Origin: an uncultured Opitutales bacterium
GTDB lineage: Bacteria > Verrucomicrobiota > Verrucomicrobiia > Opitutales > Intestinicryptomonadaceae
Assembly (NCBI GenBank): GCA_900548185.1
Contig: URJJ01000005.1
Span: 1 to 64,000, forward strand
DNA: 64,000 nucleotides
Direction of reading: 5' to 3'
Shown here: in pieces, positions 8,441 through 17,358 of the stretch
Position numbering within the stretch: position 1 is the stretch's first letter
How the letters are laid out: every line of letters starts with the position of its first letter
The notes under the pieces: model-generated
Told to the model about the DNA's origin: nothing
Database searches by the model: none
The model's input: the letters and a program-made list of their open reading frames with translations, nothing else
Translations under genes and position numbers: made by a program

Positions 8441-10003
8441 TTGGGCAGCCCTGACAGGCGGGAGGACAACAGGAGGATGGTCAAAAATTCGCTCCTGCTG
8501 TACTTCAGGCTGATGATAGTGATGGCGGCCAACCTCTATGCCGCGCGCCTCATACTCAAGGGCCTCGGCGTTGACGATTTCGGCCTCTATAGCGTCGTCG
8601 GCGGCATAGTGGCGATGTTCTCATTCCTGAACGGGGCCCTGGGAGCGGCCACCTCGCGCTTTCTCACTTTCGAGCTGGGCCGGGGGGACTTTGAGCGCCT
8701 CGGCCGGATTTTCAGCGCGGCGGCGGTATCCCACGCCGCCATCGCCGCCATCGTCGTTATCTTTTCCGAAACTGTGGGCCTGTGGTTTTTCTTCAACAAG
8801 ATGACCATCCCCCCGGACCGCCTTTCCGCGGCGTTCTGGGTCTTCCAGATTTCCATCCTGACTTCCGTATTCTCGATAACCCAGGTTCCCTATAACTCAC
8901 TGATAATAGCCTACGAGCGCATGGGCGTTTACGCCTATGTGGGCATGTTTGAGGCGGCGGCGAAGCTGGCCGTAAGCTTCCTTATATTCTACGCCCCGTT
9001 TGACAGGATGGTCTTTTACGCCCTCCTTGTGATGGGCGTGCAGGTCTGCATCATTTTGTTCTACCGTTTTTATTGCGTGCGCCGGCATCCCGAGAGCCGC
9101 ATAAGGCTGCACAGGGAATGGGGCATGTACGGCGGCATGCTGTCCTATACCGGCTCCAACCTCATCGCCAACCTTGCCTCAATGATACAGGGCCAGGGGC
9201 TGAACCTGCTTTTGAACGTATTTTTCGGCGGCGCCGTGAATGCCGCGCGCAGCATAGCCTACCAGGCCCAGGGGGCTGTCGCGCAGTTTTCGGGAAATTT
9301 TATGACGGCGGTATGGGCCCAGATTATAAAGTGTTACGCGCGGGGAGATCTGTCCGCCATGAGGTCCCTTGTGCGCAGCAGTAGCTGTTTCGGGGGGTAC
9401 ATGATGTTTTTTATCATCCTGCCGCTGTGGTTCCAGGCCGAGGCAGTCCTCAGGTTGTGGCTTGGGGAGTATCCGGAATATACGCCGTCGTTTTTGCGCC
9501 TGGTTCTCGTGCTTTGCCTGATTCAGGCTATAAGAGGCCCGAGGACGGCGGTGTTTCACGCTATGGGAAAGCTTTTCTGGGTCAACGTAATAGGCGGCCT
9601 CATCCTCTGTTCGGTGTTTCCCGTAGGATACGCGCTTTTGAAGGCCGGATATGGCCCCGAGTCGGTCTTCTGGGCGGCAAACGCGACTTTTCTTGCTTTT
9701 GAATTTGCTGGGGCTGCAATTTTAAAGAAATACCTCGACTTCTCCGTGACGAGATATCTGCTGGCAGTGCATTTCAGGTGCTTATGCGTCGGGGTGTGCT
9801 CCTATGCGGCGGCCTGGGCCGCCGGCGCCGCAGAGGACAGGGGGCTTTTCGGGATTGCGTATGCTTGCGCGGTATCCGCTTTGGCCGTGTGCGCGTTTTC
9901 CCTTACTATCGGCATGGACGCCGGAATGCGCCGCTCGGTGTTCGCATTTGTGCGCGATTCGGCCGGGAAGATTCTTGCCAGGCTCAGGCCGCGCAAAACC
10001 TGA
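8441..10003 (+). CDS. Polysaccharide/lipid-linked oligosaccharide flippase, Wzx/MATE-like
   Basis: It has 520 residues and about 12-14 hydrophobic segments, typical of MOP-superfamily exporters. The N-terminus (VKNSLLLYFRLM, then LYAARLILKGLGVDDFGLYSVVGG) closely follows the Wzx-like family pattern of NTLLLY, SR-L--LG--DYGIY-VVGG. It would flip an undecaprenyl-linked surface-glycan unit across the inner membrane. I kept the TTG at 8441 because family members usually have a dozen residues before the KNSLLLY motif and a GGAGGGGGG site lies upstream; the ATG at 8477 is the alternative. No glycosyltransferases flank it, so it is isolated from any visible glycan cluster. Confidence 0.8.
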   Translation: MGSPDRREDNRRMVKNSLLLYFRLMIVMAANLYAARLILKGLGVDDFGLYSVVGGIVAMFSFLNGALGAATSRFLTFELGRGDFERLGRIFSAAAVSHAAIAAIVVIFSETVGLWFFFNKMTIPPDRLSAAFWVFQISILTSVFSITQVPYNSLIIAYERMGVYAYVGMFEAAAKLAVSFLIFYAPFDRMVFYALLVMGVQVCIILFYRFYCVRRHPESRIRLHREWGMYGGMLSYTGSNLIANLASMIQGQGLNLLLNVFFGGAVNAARSIAYQAQGAVAQFSGNFMTAVWAQIIKCYARGDLSAMRSLVRSSSCFGGYMMFFIILPLWFQAEAVLRLWLGEYPEYTPSFLRLVLVLCLIQAIRGPRTAVFHAMGKLFWVNVIGGLILCSVFPVGYALLKAGYGPESVFWAANATFLAFEFAGAAILKKYLDFSVTRYLLAVHFRCLCVGVCSYAAAWAAGAAEDRGLFGIAYACAVSALAVCAFSLTIGMDAGMRRSVFAFVRDSAGKILARLRPRKT

Positions 10004-10156
10004 CCGCGCGCTCTCCGGAGGCTCCGCGCCTAGCGGCTTCCCGGAGGGCGGCTGCTCCGGGGTTTTGGAAATGGGCGCCCGCACCCCACGGATTTGCGGC
10101 GTTTTTGCGCGCGCAGCAAGGGGCGGGAGGCCCGGGCCCGCAAGGCGATTGCCCCG

Positions 10157-10804
10157 CTATTTCGCAGCCGACCTCTCCGCCTGGAGGGCCTTTATTTCCC
10201 CGTCATAGAGTTTGCGGAAGGCGTCCCTTATCTCGCCGCGCACGCGTTCAAATTCCCCCCATACAAACTCCGCCGAGCCCTTGGCGTGCGACGGGTCGTC
10301 AAAGGGCATATGGATGCGCCTGCCGACCTTGCCCTTGAATGCGGGGCAGGTCTTTTCGGCGTTGTCGCAGACGGTTATCACGTAGTCCCAGGATTTGTCC
10401 ACGTAGTTTTCCATGCCCATGGGCTTGTGCCCGGATATGTCGATGCCGACTTCCTTCATGGCCTTTACTGCGGACGGATTCACCTTTTTTGCCGGATTCA
10501 CCCCGCCCGAATGCACGTCGAGCGACGGGTCGAAGGACTCCATGAAGCCGTGCGCCATCTGGCTGCGGCACGAGTTGCCCGTGCAAAGTATGAGCACGCT
10601 CACCGCTTCGCCCGAATTTGCCGCGGCTTTTGCGGCCGCGCCCTTTTTCCCGTCGAAAGCGGATATTGCGACAACTGCGGCAACCACTATCGCCGCCACC
10701 GCCAGCCAGATTTTACCGCCGCGCGGCTTCGAGCAGCCGCAGGAGCATCCGCCGCCGCAGCCGGATTCGTTTTCGCCGTTATTTCCATTGCATGAGCATG
10801 CCAT
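10157..10804 (-). CDS. arsC: Membrane-anchored thioredoxin-type arsenate reductase (low-MW phosphatase fold) with Cys-rich head
   Basis: It has 215 residues. From about 68 onward it is a thioredoxin-coupled ArsC: P-loop CTGNSCR (C74-R80), the resolving pair C146 and C153 (CDNAEKTC spacing), and the FDDPS motif holding the general acid near D170. It would reduce arsenate to arsenite using Cys74, Cys146 and Cys153. Unusually, the catalytic part is preceded by a short head with seven cysteines (residues 1-25, CSC, CGGGCSCGC) and one transmembrane segment (about 32-50). Usual ArsC proteins are soluble and about 130 residues. No ars regulator or pump is nearby. Which side of the membrane the enzyme faces is not clear; no Tat or cleavable signal is seen. 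Confidence 0.8.
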   Translation of the reverse strand: MACSCNGNNGENESGCGGGCSCGCSKPRGGKIWLAVAAIVVAAVVAISAFDGKKGAAAKAAANSGEAVSVLILCTGNSCRSQMAHGFMESFDPSLDVHSGGVNPAKKVNPSAVKAMKEVGIDISGHKPMGMENYVDKSWDYVITVCDNAEKTCPAFKGKVGRRIHMPFDDPSHAKGSAEFVWGEFERVRGEIRDAFRKLYDGEIKALQAERSAAK

Positions 10805-11218
10805 GTCCAGTCTCCTTTTTTGTTATGTATGTCTAACTTTTGGCGGCGATAGTTCCATACGGGCGCCAGTCTGTCCACATTTTTTTTGGGGCCCGGGGCG
10901 GATTTGGGAATGGAGGGGCGGATTTTTTGCGGAATTTGCCCGCATGTGGAAACCGCGCCGGACTCAATCATAAAACCGGCCAGCCCGCCCTCGCGTTTTC
11001 GGGAGCGCTCCGATTGCGTCCTCTCCCCCCACTGCGGCCCGGCGGGGTATGGGCAAAAAAAAAGCGCTTCCGGCAAACGGAAGCGCTCCCTTGAATAAAC
11101 TAAACTACTGAACTACTAAATTGGTTTTAAGATTAGCCCAGAAATGCGAATTGGCAAGAAAAAAGTTTAAATTTTAAACGTGATTTTAACTTTTGGAAAC
11201 CCGGGGGGATTTCCCGGT
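10805..11218. other. Intergenic stretch carrying a terminator
   Basis: About 410 bases lie between two minus-strand genes. They hold the hairpin terminator listed separately and an AT-rich part near 11090-11200; no gene is supported. Confidence 0.5.
11055..11087 (-). terminator. Strong intrinsic terminator
   Basis: The stem AGCGCTTCCG/CGGAAGCGCT (11063-11072 with 11078-11087) is perfect over 10 bp, with a 5-base loop. On the minus strand it runs into at least eight T. It would end the transcript of the DegT-like gene before the arsenate reductase gene. Confidence 0.8.
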
Positions 11219-12163
11219 TTAAGAATCTGAATTCCAATAGATTGTCGGCCTTGAATGCCCGCGCAGAAAATGCTTGCGGACAGTTTCCAAATCTTCCGGC
11301 GATTCAAAGGCCATAACCGGCTCGAATGCGGACATTTCTCCGGCCGGGGCGATGAAGCGGGCGGCGGGCAGGCCGAGCTTCCCGTAGCCTTCAAAAAACT
11401 CCGCGATTTCCCGGTGTTTTGCCCTGAGCATGCCCGCTATTCCAATCCTTTTTAAAAGCTCAAATGAATACGGGCTTATCCGGGAGATGGAGCGCTTCCT
11501 GAAGAGCTTTTCCTCCCCCTTTAAAAACATCATGCGGTAGGGGCGCTCGTCGCATACCCCGCAGGATATTTGCGAAGTTTTGAGGGCCATGGCGGCGAGG
11601 ATTTCGGCGGCGAACGGCGCGAGGTCGGAGGCCGGGCGCGTCGCGGCGGCACGCGGCTTTTTCCCGGCGAGCTTCAGCCACGCGCCGTCGGGTATCGGCA
11701 GGGTCTTGCGCATGGAGGCGAAGGCGATGTCGGCCCGGGAATTCGAGGCCCATTGGGAAAACGGGGCAAGGCTGTGGTCCTCTATGAGCCTGACTCCGGG
11801 ATTTTGCTCCTGCCACGCGCGCCAGGCGGCCCCGTCGGAAGCCCCGAAGTAGCTTATTGCAAGCACTGTGTCGCCGGGGCGGGCCGCGAGCGTGCCGAAG
11901 TCCGGGGCGGGCGCGAGCGGCGAAGCCCGGTAGCGTGAGATTTCAAAAAATTCGGAAAGAAAAATCGGCAGGGAGGGGCACACGTAGTCGGGAATGTGGA
12001 TTTTCCCGCCGCGCGCCTCCGAAGAGAGAACCGACCGCAGCGCGTCGCGCCCCGACGCCCACAGTTCCGCGCCCTTTGCGATGTCAAAAAACGTGCCGCG
12101 CGCGTCGAGGATTTCCGGGGTGGGCAGGGCTTTATAAACGTCGTTGGGCGATAGGGCTTTCAT
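11219..12163 (-). CDS. DegT/DnrJ/EryC1-like PLP-fold protein, short
   Basis: It has 314 residues, shorter than the roughly 370-400 of full DegT-family sugar aminotransferases. The fold is suggested by the N-terminal GRDALRSVL segment, the IHIPDYVCPSL strand-turn, SYFGASDG, the LIEDHSLAP motif (the Asp that contacts the pyridine nitrogen) and SMRKTLPIPDGAWLKL, where the lysine sits where the PLP Schiff-base lysine is expected. These suggest an aminotransferase-like enzyme for nucleotide-sugar or surface-glycan modification. The C-terminal half is diverged, so the activity is uncertain. A flippase gene lies 1.2 kb away on the opposite strand, which is weak support for a glycan role. Confidence 0.6.
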   Translation of the reverse strand: MKALSPNDVYKALPTPEILDARGTFFDIAKGAELWASGRDALRSVLSSEARGGKIHIPDYVCPSLPIFLSEFFEISRYRASPLAPAPDFGTLAARPGDTVLAISYFGASDGAAWRAWQEQNPGVRLIEDHSLAPFSQWASNSRADIAFASMRKTLPIPDGAWLKLAGKKPRAAATRPASDLAPFAAEILAAMALKTSQISCGVCDERPYRMMFLKGEEKLFRKRSISRISPYSFELLKRIGIAGMLRAKHREIAEFFEGYGKLGLPAARFIAPAGEMSAFEPVMAFESPEDLETVRKHFLRGHSRPTIYWNSDS

Positions 12164-12210
12164 TTCTGCGGCATCTTTGCATGCCGGCTACTGCGTGTCA
12201 AGAGGCGGCG

Positions 12211-12238
12211 GGGAGGGAAATGCGCGCCCTTCCCTCCC
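12211..12238 (-). terminator. Perfect 9-bp hairpin between two minus-strand genes
   Basis: GGGAGGGAA at 12211-12219 pairs perfectly with TTCCCTCCC at 12230-12238, just downstream of the duplicated-domain gene on the minus strand. There is no T tract, so it may pause or protect the transcript rather than terminate it. Confidence 0.35.
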
Positions 12239-12263
12239 GCGCCTGCGGAATCCGCCCCCAGCC

Positions 12264-13382
12264 CTACGGCTCCTTTGGGGAAAGCGTCACGGCGAGCACT
12301 TCCACCCCGCCTTCGCACAGGCGGGATGCGGCGACTGCCGGGACTCCTGGCTCAAAGGGCAGGACGGTATTCGACTTCCAGTTTTTGAAGCTTCCGGGCC
12401 GCTCCACTACCTGGCCCATGGCCGCTATCTTCTTTTTTGATGCGAGGGCAGATTCCAGGTACGACAGCTCCAGAAGCATCCCGCATTTCTCGTCGGCCGG
12501 GGCTGAGATTGACGCCGGGCGGCATTGCCTGGAAAACCTTGCCGTTATGACAGGGCCGAGGCTTTGCATTACAAAGTCTCCCATGAGGGTAGCTTGCGGC
12601 GCCACCGGGTAATAGATGGCGGTGGAGTCCTTAAAGAGGCTATGCTCGGGCTCAGACGTGGACATCGGCATGACGGCGATTGGGGCTGACTCCGACGCGG
12701 CTTTGCGGAGCTTTTCAAAAGACGCCTTTGAGCCGTCGAATTCGGCGTATGCCTCCGCCGGAACCGTGAGCTTTTCAACCCGCAGTTCCGCGGCGCCGTC
12801 GGGGTCCGATTTTATTATTTCCGGCAGGCTGAATATTGAAAGCGCGTAAATCCGGCAGGAGTTTTCGAGCTTGCGCAGGGCGGCCACGCGGGTTTTTCCG
12901 GGCGTTACGGGCAGGAGGTTGAAGCTCACCGCGATTTCGCCGAAGTTGCGCATGGTCATGACTTGGTTGCCCGACACGTAATCCTTGCCGTCGGCCGGGG
13001 CGCTGTCAAGATAGTCGAGCGAGACGAGAACTTCGCCTTTTTCGCCGGCGTTGAGGATGATTTTTGCGCGCGGGCCGGCAGGTATTTTGGTTTCATCGGA
13101 ACATGCGGTGGTTGCGGAGACGCCCGTCGCCTGAAGGAAATCCTCCTGATTTGAAAGCGAAGAGGTTATGCCCGGAGCGAGCGTTGTTGAAAACAGATTC
13201 TGGGGAATGTTTCCTGCGGCGCGGAATGCCGCGTGGTCTTTTTCAATTTCATCTGCGGCCCGGAGCGCCTTTCCGGGCTCCACGTCGTAGGCTTCCAGTT
13301 TTACAAAATACCCTGCCGGGTCTCCGAAGAGAGCCGCGGCAAACGCCGCCATGCCTGCCAATATTGCCATGATTTTTTTCAT
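12264..13382 (-). CDS. Exported hypothetical protein with internally duplicated domain
   Basis: It has 372 residues with a signal peptide (MKK, hydrophobic core, cleavage near residue 20). I do not recognise the family. Two parts look like copies of one domain. Residues about 115-185 have LVSLDYLDSAPADGK, NQVMTMRNFG, LLPVTPGKTRVAALRKL and IYALSIF. Residues about 295-370 have LLELSYLESALASKK, GQVVERPGSFK, VLPFEPGVPAVAASRL and VEVLAVTL. The pattern (beta strand, acidic turn, strand, PG-K-V-A strand, hydrophobic strand) suggests a beta-sandwich that could bind a partner in the envelope. It is transcribed alone. Confidence 0.6.
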   Translation of the reverse strand: MKKIMAILAGMAAFAAALFGDPAGYFVKLEAYDVEPGKALRAADEIEKDHAAFRAAGNIPQNLFSTTLAPGITSSLSNQEDFLQATGVSATTACSDETKIPAGPRAKIILNAGEKGEVLVSLDYLDSAPADGKDYVSGNQVMTMRNFGEIAVSFNLLPVTPGKTRVAALRKLENSCRIYALSIFSLPEIIKSDPDGAAELRVEKLTVPAEAYAEFDGSKASFEKLRKAASESAPIAVMPMSTSEPEHSLFKDSTAIYYPVAPQATLMGDFVMQSLGPVITARFSRQCRPASISAPADEKCGMLLELSYLESALASKKKIAAMGQVVERPGSFKNWKSNTVLPFEPGVPAVAASRLCEGGVEVLAVTLSPKEP

Positions 13383-13960
13383 GTGTCCTGTCCTTTTTAT
13401 ATCGAGGTTTGCGCCGCTGGGCCCGGGCGGATTTCCGCCTGCGCCGCCGCGCCGCTTTTGGTTTATGACGGTATGTTGGGGATGTTATGTTGAAATGTTA
13501 TTCAAATAATGCGGCCATATTCAAACAAAAAAATGCCTCCCCGCGCAGTGCGGCGCAATGCGCGCCGCCGGATGCTAAAAGGGCGGAGCGAGCGTGGCGG
13601 CTTGCGAGTCCCCCTGTTTTTTTCTGCGCCTAAGGGGCGCGACCGGGGGAATCCCGGGAGGGAATCCTCCGGATGGGAACTTGCGCCGGGGCCCGCTGCT
13701 CGGCGTGCGAAATGGGCGGGCGCCCTTCGGATTTTGACGTGGCGCAGCTTGCCGCATCCGGTGTCCCGCCATTGCCGAAATCCGGCTTCATTTTTCCAAA
13801 GCCAAAATCTCTGCGCGGCGTGTGGAAAGGCGGAGTCTCCGGAAATTCCCCTGCGGGGGAGATTTTTCAATGCGGACCGGGGCGGGCGCCTCCGGCTCTC
13901 TCATGCAGCAATTTTCCCGGGCAGGCGCTGCCCATGCCAGCCCGAAGCTCCCCGGCCCTG
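13383..13960. other. Intergenic stretch without a convincing gene
   Basis: About 580 bases precede the exported protein on the minus strand and follow the pseudouridine synthase. The part nearest 13450-13520 is AT-rich and likely holds the promoter of the minus-strand gene. Overlapping ORFs on both strands look like high-GC artefacts. Confidence 0.45.
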
Positions 13961-14752
13961 TCAGGAGTGCGAAGCTTCAAGGCTTTCGGCGTCGCCAAGG
14001 CCGTTTGAGCGCATGAACTCTGCAAAGTCGTCCGGAATGGGGGCGCGTATCAGCATGCCGGGGACGACCTTCGTGAAGTCCATCTCCCATGCGTGCAGGG
14101 CCTGCCTTTTCATCTGGACGAGCTTGAGGTCCGCCTCCGAGAGCCCGTTTTCGACAAAGTGCAGGTATACGTTTTCGTCGGGGCCGTAGATTTTGTCGCC
14201 CACTATTTCCCGGCCTATCCACTGGGCGTGCGCGCGTATCTGGTGCTTGCGCCCGGTTAGGATTTCCACGGCGCAGAGGGTGTGGCGCGGCCCGCGGCGC
14301 AGGGGGAGGAAGCGCGTGGCCGCCCTCTTTGCGGAGGCGCGGTCGGGGGCGCAGGCCTGCTTTATTGCGACCTGCGAGTTTTTGTCGCCGGCCAGAGGCT
14401 GGGTCACGACGTACTCGCCTTCAAGGGCGCCGTTTAGTATGGCCAGGTACTTTTTGCCGACGTCCTTTGTCTCGACGGCCTTCTGGGCGATGCCGGCCGC
14501 GCGCCTGTTTTTTGCGAGCACGACCGCCCCGCTCGTCTCCCTGTCGAGCCGGCTTACGAGGTGCATCACCTCAAGCCCGGAATACTCCCTCGCCGCGCCG
14601 ACGAGGCTCGAAAGCGGGCCGTTTTTAGACGGGTGGCACACGAGCCATCCGGGTTTGTTTATTGCGAGGAAGTCGTCGTTTTCGAGGAGTATCCAGGTTT
14701 TGAATTCGTCGAGGTCCACAAGGCCCGCGGTTTCGCTGAAGTGGTCTGTCAT
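13961..14752 (-). CDS. RluA-family 23S rRNA/tRNA pseudouridine synthase
   Basis: It has 263 residues and converts uridine to pseudouridine in rRNA or tRNA. The catalytic motif is SRLDRETSG with Asp70. INKPGWLVCH (31-40) and LTGRKHQIRAHAQWIG (165-180) are the other RluA-family hallmarks. The frame stays open far upstream, but the sequence before this ATG is antisense-like and overlaps the methyltransferase gene, so I start at the ATG whose overlap with the upstream stop (ATGA) indicates coupling. There is no S4 domain, which is more like RluA/RluC-core or TruC than RluB/RsuA. The target site cannot be assigned. Confidence 0.85.
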   Translation of the reverse strand: MTDHFSETAGLVDLDEFKTWILLENDDFLAINKPGWLVCHPSKNGPLSSLVGAAREYSGLEVMHLVSRLDRETSGAVVLAKNRRAAGIAQKAVETKDVGKKYLAILNGALEGEYVVTQPLAGDKNSQVAIKQACAPDRASAKRAATRFLPLRRGPRHTLCAVEILTGRKHQIRAHAQWIGREIVGDKIYGPDENVYLHFVENGLSEADLKLVQMKRQALHAWEMDFTKVVPGMLIRAPIPDDFAEFMRSNGLGDAESLEASHS

Positions 14753-15471
14753 TTTTTTGATGCCGTTGTGAGGGCGACGAAGCCGAACGCCATCCCCCTT
14801 GATGAAATTTCCGAGAATCCGGCGCATTCTATCATGGCGTGGAGCTCCTCCCGGCGCGGGAAAGCCCGCGTGGTTTTTGCGAGGTATTCGTAGTCGGCCC
14901 TGCATCCGCCCAATAGCGACGCGACGGCGGGCACGCACCTTTCCATAAAGAAATTCTGGACCGGTTCGAGGATTCCCGGCGCCCGCGCGACTTCCAGTAT
15001 CGCAAGCCTCCCCCCCGGGGCCAGCACGCGGCGTATTTCGCGCAGGCACGCCGGCCTGTCCGCAAAATTCCTGAATCCGAACGATATTGCGCATGCCGAA
15101 AACGAATCCGGCGGGAAGGGCAGGGCGGAGGCGTCGGCCCGGACGAATTCCGCGCGCCCCGCAAACCCCGCGGCTTCCGCCTTCCTGCGGGCAAGCTCCA
15201 GCATCTCCGGGCACAGGTCGCAGCAGACGGCGCGCAGCGACGGGCTCAGGCGCAGCATTGAAAGCGCCACGTCCCCGCTCCCGCACGCGAGGTCGAGCAC
15301 CGGGGCGGGGCCCGCTCGCTCTGCGGCCGCCCTGGCCGCGCGCGCGCGCCACAGCCTGTCCAGGCCGCCGCACATCGCCCGGTTTATGAGGTCATATTTG
15401 GGGGCGACGCGCGCGAACATTTCGCGCACCTCGTCGGGATTTCTGCTGTTGGGGTTTGGCGCGGGGGGCAT
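14749..15471 (-). CDS. ubiE: Demethylmenaquinone/ubiquinone C-methyltransferase UbiE/MenG
   Basis: This class I SAM-dependent methyltransferase completes menaquinone (or ubiquinone) synthesis. Family signatures from the N-terminus are VREMFARVAPKYDLINR, the SAM-binding loop VLDLACGSGDVA, DASALPFPPDSF, SFGFRNFADR and ILEVARAP. An upstream ATG at 15501 and a longer open frame to 15594 exist, but homology begins only after the ATG at 15471, and none of the starts has a clear ribosome site. It is coupled to the pseudouridine synthase downstream. Its presence implies a quinone-based respiratory chain, relevant to the redox operon later in the window. Confidence 0.85.
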   Translation of the reverse strand: MPPAPNPNSRNPDEVREMFARVAPKYDLINRAMCGGLDRLWRARAARAAAERAGPAPVLDLACGSGDVALSMLRLSPSLRAVCCDLCPEMLELARRKAEAAGFAGRAEFVRADASALPFPPDSFSACAISFGFRNFADRPACLREIRRVLAPGGRLAILEVARAPGILEPVQNFFMERCVPAVASLLGGCRADYEYLAKTTRAFPRREELHAMIECAGFSEISSRGMAFGFVALTTASKK

Positions 15472-15630
15472 GGGTTGAAAAATGGCTCGGTTTTTGGGCA
15501 TGCGGATTCGGAATGGCCCGCAAAGCCTTGATTTAAAAGCAAAAAAGTGTTTATTTGTCTTGAAATTGCCCGTTTTTAGCTCCATATCAAACAAATTTTA
15601 TAAAAAGAACTACTATAAACAGGCATAACC

Positions 15631-15984
15631 ATGCAGAATCTAACTAAACGCGAAATAGTTCAGAAAATTTACGCAACCAAGCCGGAGTGCCGCAACGGGA
15701 GCGTCCTTCAGAACGACGTCAAGGACATCGTGCAGATGACCCTCGACACGATAGTTGACAGCCTGTCTTCCGGCAGGAACGTCGAGCTCAGAAATTTCGG
15801 CGTGCTCGAAGTCCAGATACGCAAGCCGCGCGTAGGCCGCAACCCCACGATGCCCGAAAACGACGTGATGATACCCAAGCGCGCCATCGTGAAGTTCAAG
15901 TCCGGCAAGGAGCTGAAGGCGGCCCTCAAGAAGCTCGACCTGTCCATAGTGGAGCGGGGCAAGGAATCGCGCTCGCGCAAGTAA
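15631..15984 (+). CDS. HU/IHF-family DNA-bending protein
   Basis: It has 117 residues, slightly longer than the usual 90-100 because of a basic C-terminal tail ending RGKESRSRK. The core fits the family: TKREIVQKI at the start, a dimerisation helix VKDIVQMTLDTIVDSL, LRNFGVLEV, and the DNA-binding arm RKPRVGRNPTMP followed by IPKRAIVKFKSGKELK. It acts as a nucleoid-associated homodimer or heterodimer. The leader before the ATG has no Shine-Dalgarno site and is AT-rich. It sits one base upstream of hisS, so the two are likely co-transcribed. Confidence 0.9.
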   Translation: MQNLTKREIVQKIYATKPECRNGSVLQNDVKDIVQMTLDTIVDSLSSGRNVELRNFGVLEVQIRKPRVGRNPTMPENDVMIPKRAIVKFKSGKELKAALKKLDLSIVERGKESRSRK

Positions 15985-15985
15985 G

Positions 15986-17317
15986 ATGTTTAAGACCCTT
16001 CCAGGATTCCGCGAATTCTACCCGGCGGAGTGCGCGGAAAAGGCCGCGCTTTTCGACGGATGGAGGAGGACGGCGAAGTCTTTCGGCTTTGCGGAATTTG
16101 AGCCGCCCGTGCTCGAGCAGCTCGACCTTTTCACGGAAAAAAGCGGCGAGGAAATCAAAAGCCAGCTTTTTGAATTCGTCGACAAGGGCGGCAGGGCCGT
16201 GGCTCTGCGCCCCGAAATGACCCCGTCGCTGGCCCGCATGGCGGGCGCCAGGGCGGGCGGCCTGCGAAGGCCGGTCAAGTGGTTTGCCATCGGCGAAAAC
16301 TACCGCTACGAGCGCCAGCAGAAGGGCAGGCTGCGCGCCTTTTACCAGTTCAACGCCGACATCCTCGGCGAGGAGTCCGTTTCCGCCGACGCGGAGGCCG
16401 TGGCCCTCCTTATAGAGTCTCTGCGCGCCTTCGGGCTGACGCGGGACGAGTTCCGGCTGCGCCTCGGCGACCGCAACCTCTGGGTTCTCTTCCTCGAGGG
16501 ATGCGGCGTGGGCGAAGACTTCATAATAAGGGTGCTTTCTGTCGTCGACAAAATTGAAAAGGTCTCGCCCGCAGCCTTCAGCGAAATGATGGCGGAGGCG
16601 CTCTCGGGTTCGGGATGCGAGCCGTCCGCGCTCGTGGAAAAGTGCCGCGAATTTGTGGCGGTTAAGAGCCTCGAGGGCCTCAAGGCCGCCTTCGGGGGCG
16701 CCGACGGGGATTTCAAAAACAAGGTCGAGGCCAGGCTCTCCGACTGGGACGCCCTCATTGGGCTTCTGGGCGACATGGGCGTGGCCGGCTTCGTGAATGT
16801 CGACATGGGCATCGTAAGGGGCCTGGCCTACTATACGGGCTTTGTGTTTGAGGCTTTCCAGACGGTAGGCACCGGCCGCGCGCTCGCCGGCGGCGGAAGG
16901 TACGATTCTCTCGTGAAAAAGCTGGGCTTTCCGGACATGCCCGCCGTGGGCTTCGGCATGGGCGACGTCACCGTGTCGGACCTCCTGAAGCTCGTGGGCA
17001 AAATGCCCGAGGGCCGGGTCTCCCCGGACGTCTATGCCGTGATAGGCTCCGAATCGCTGCGGGGCGCCGCCCTCGGCGCGGTTTCGTCCCTGCGCCGCGC
17101 CGGAATCGGCGTAGAATACCCGTTCCGCGCGGCGGGATTCGGCAAGCAGTTCAAAGCGGCCGACGCGTGCGGGGCCAGGTTCGCTGTCATATTCGGCGAG
17201 GACGAGATGGCGGGGGGCTGCGTTAAGGTTAAAGACCTCAAAAGCGGCTCGGAGGAAGAGGTTCCCCTGGAAAAGCTTTCCGCACACCTTCTCGAAGCGA
17301 AGAAGGCCGGGCTCTGA
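15986..17317 (+). CDS. hisS: Histidyl-tRNA synthetase
   Basis: This class II aminoacyl-tRNA synthetase has 443 residues, a normal length. Motif 1 region TLPGFREFYPAE; LRPEMTPSLARM; motif 2 WFAIGENYRYERQQKGR followed by FYQFNADILG; the histidine-binding RGLAYYTGFVFE; GGGRYDSL; then motif 3 VGFGMGDVTVSDLL. The last differs from the usual GLERL form and is the version I associate with some Planctomycete and Verrucomicrobia enzymes. The C-terminal anticodon-binding domain spans roughly 340-440. It directly follows the HU gene and ends at a strong terminator. Confidence 0.92.
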   Translation: MFKTLPGFREFYPAECAEKAALFDGWRRTAKSFGFAEFEPPVLEQLDLFTEKSGEEIKSQLFEFVDKGGRAVALRPEMTPSLARMAGARAGGLRRPVKWFAIGENYRYERQQKGRLRAFYQFNADILGEESVSADAEAVALLIESLRAFGLTRDEFRLRLGDRNLWVLFLEGCGVGEDFIIRVLSVVDKIEKVSPAAFSEMMAEALSGSGCEPSALVEKCREFVAVKSLEGLKAAFGGADGDFKNKVEARLSDWDALIGLLGDMGVAGFVNVDMGIVRGLAYYTGFVFEAFQTVGTGRALAGGGRYDSLVKKLGFPDMPAVGFGMGDVTVSDLLKLVGKMPEGRVSPDVYAVIGSESLRGAALGAVSSLRRAGIGVEYPFRAAGFGKQFKAADACGARFAVIFGEDEMAGGCVKVKDLKSGSEEEVPLEKLSAHLLEAKKAGL

Positions 17318-17358
17318 CGCGCCGCGCCCGCTGGCGCGCACGTTTGGAGAAGGCATTG

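Noticed and set aside
14753..15373. Upstream extension of the pseudouridine synthase frame to 470 residues
   Set aside because: The added part is the other-frame shadow of the UbiE gene, low in family resemblance; the overlap ATGA at 14749-14752 gives a natural start.
15926..17356. 476-codon minus-strand frame opposite hisS
   Set aside because: Fully antisense to a well-recognised hisS; no domain of its own.
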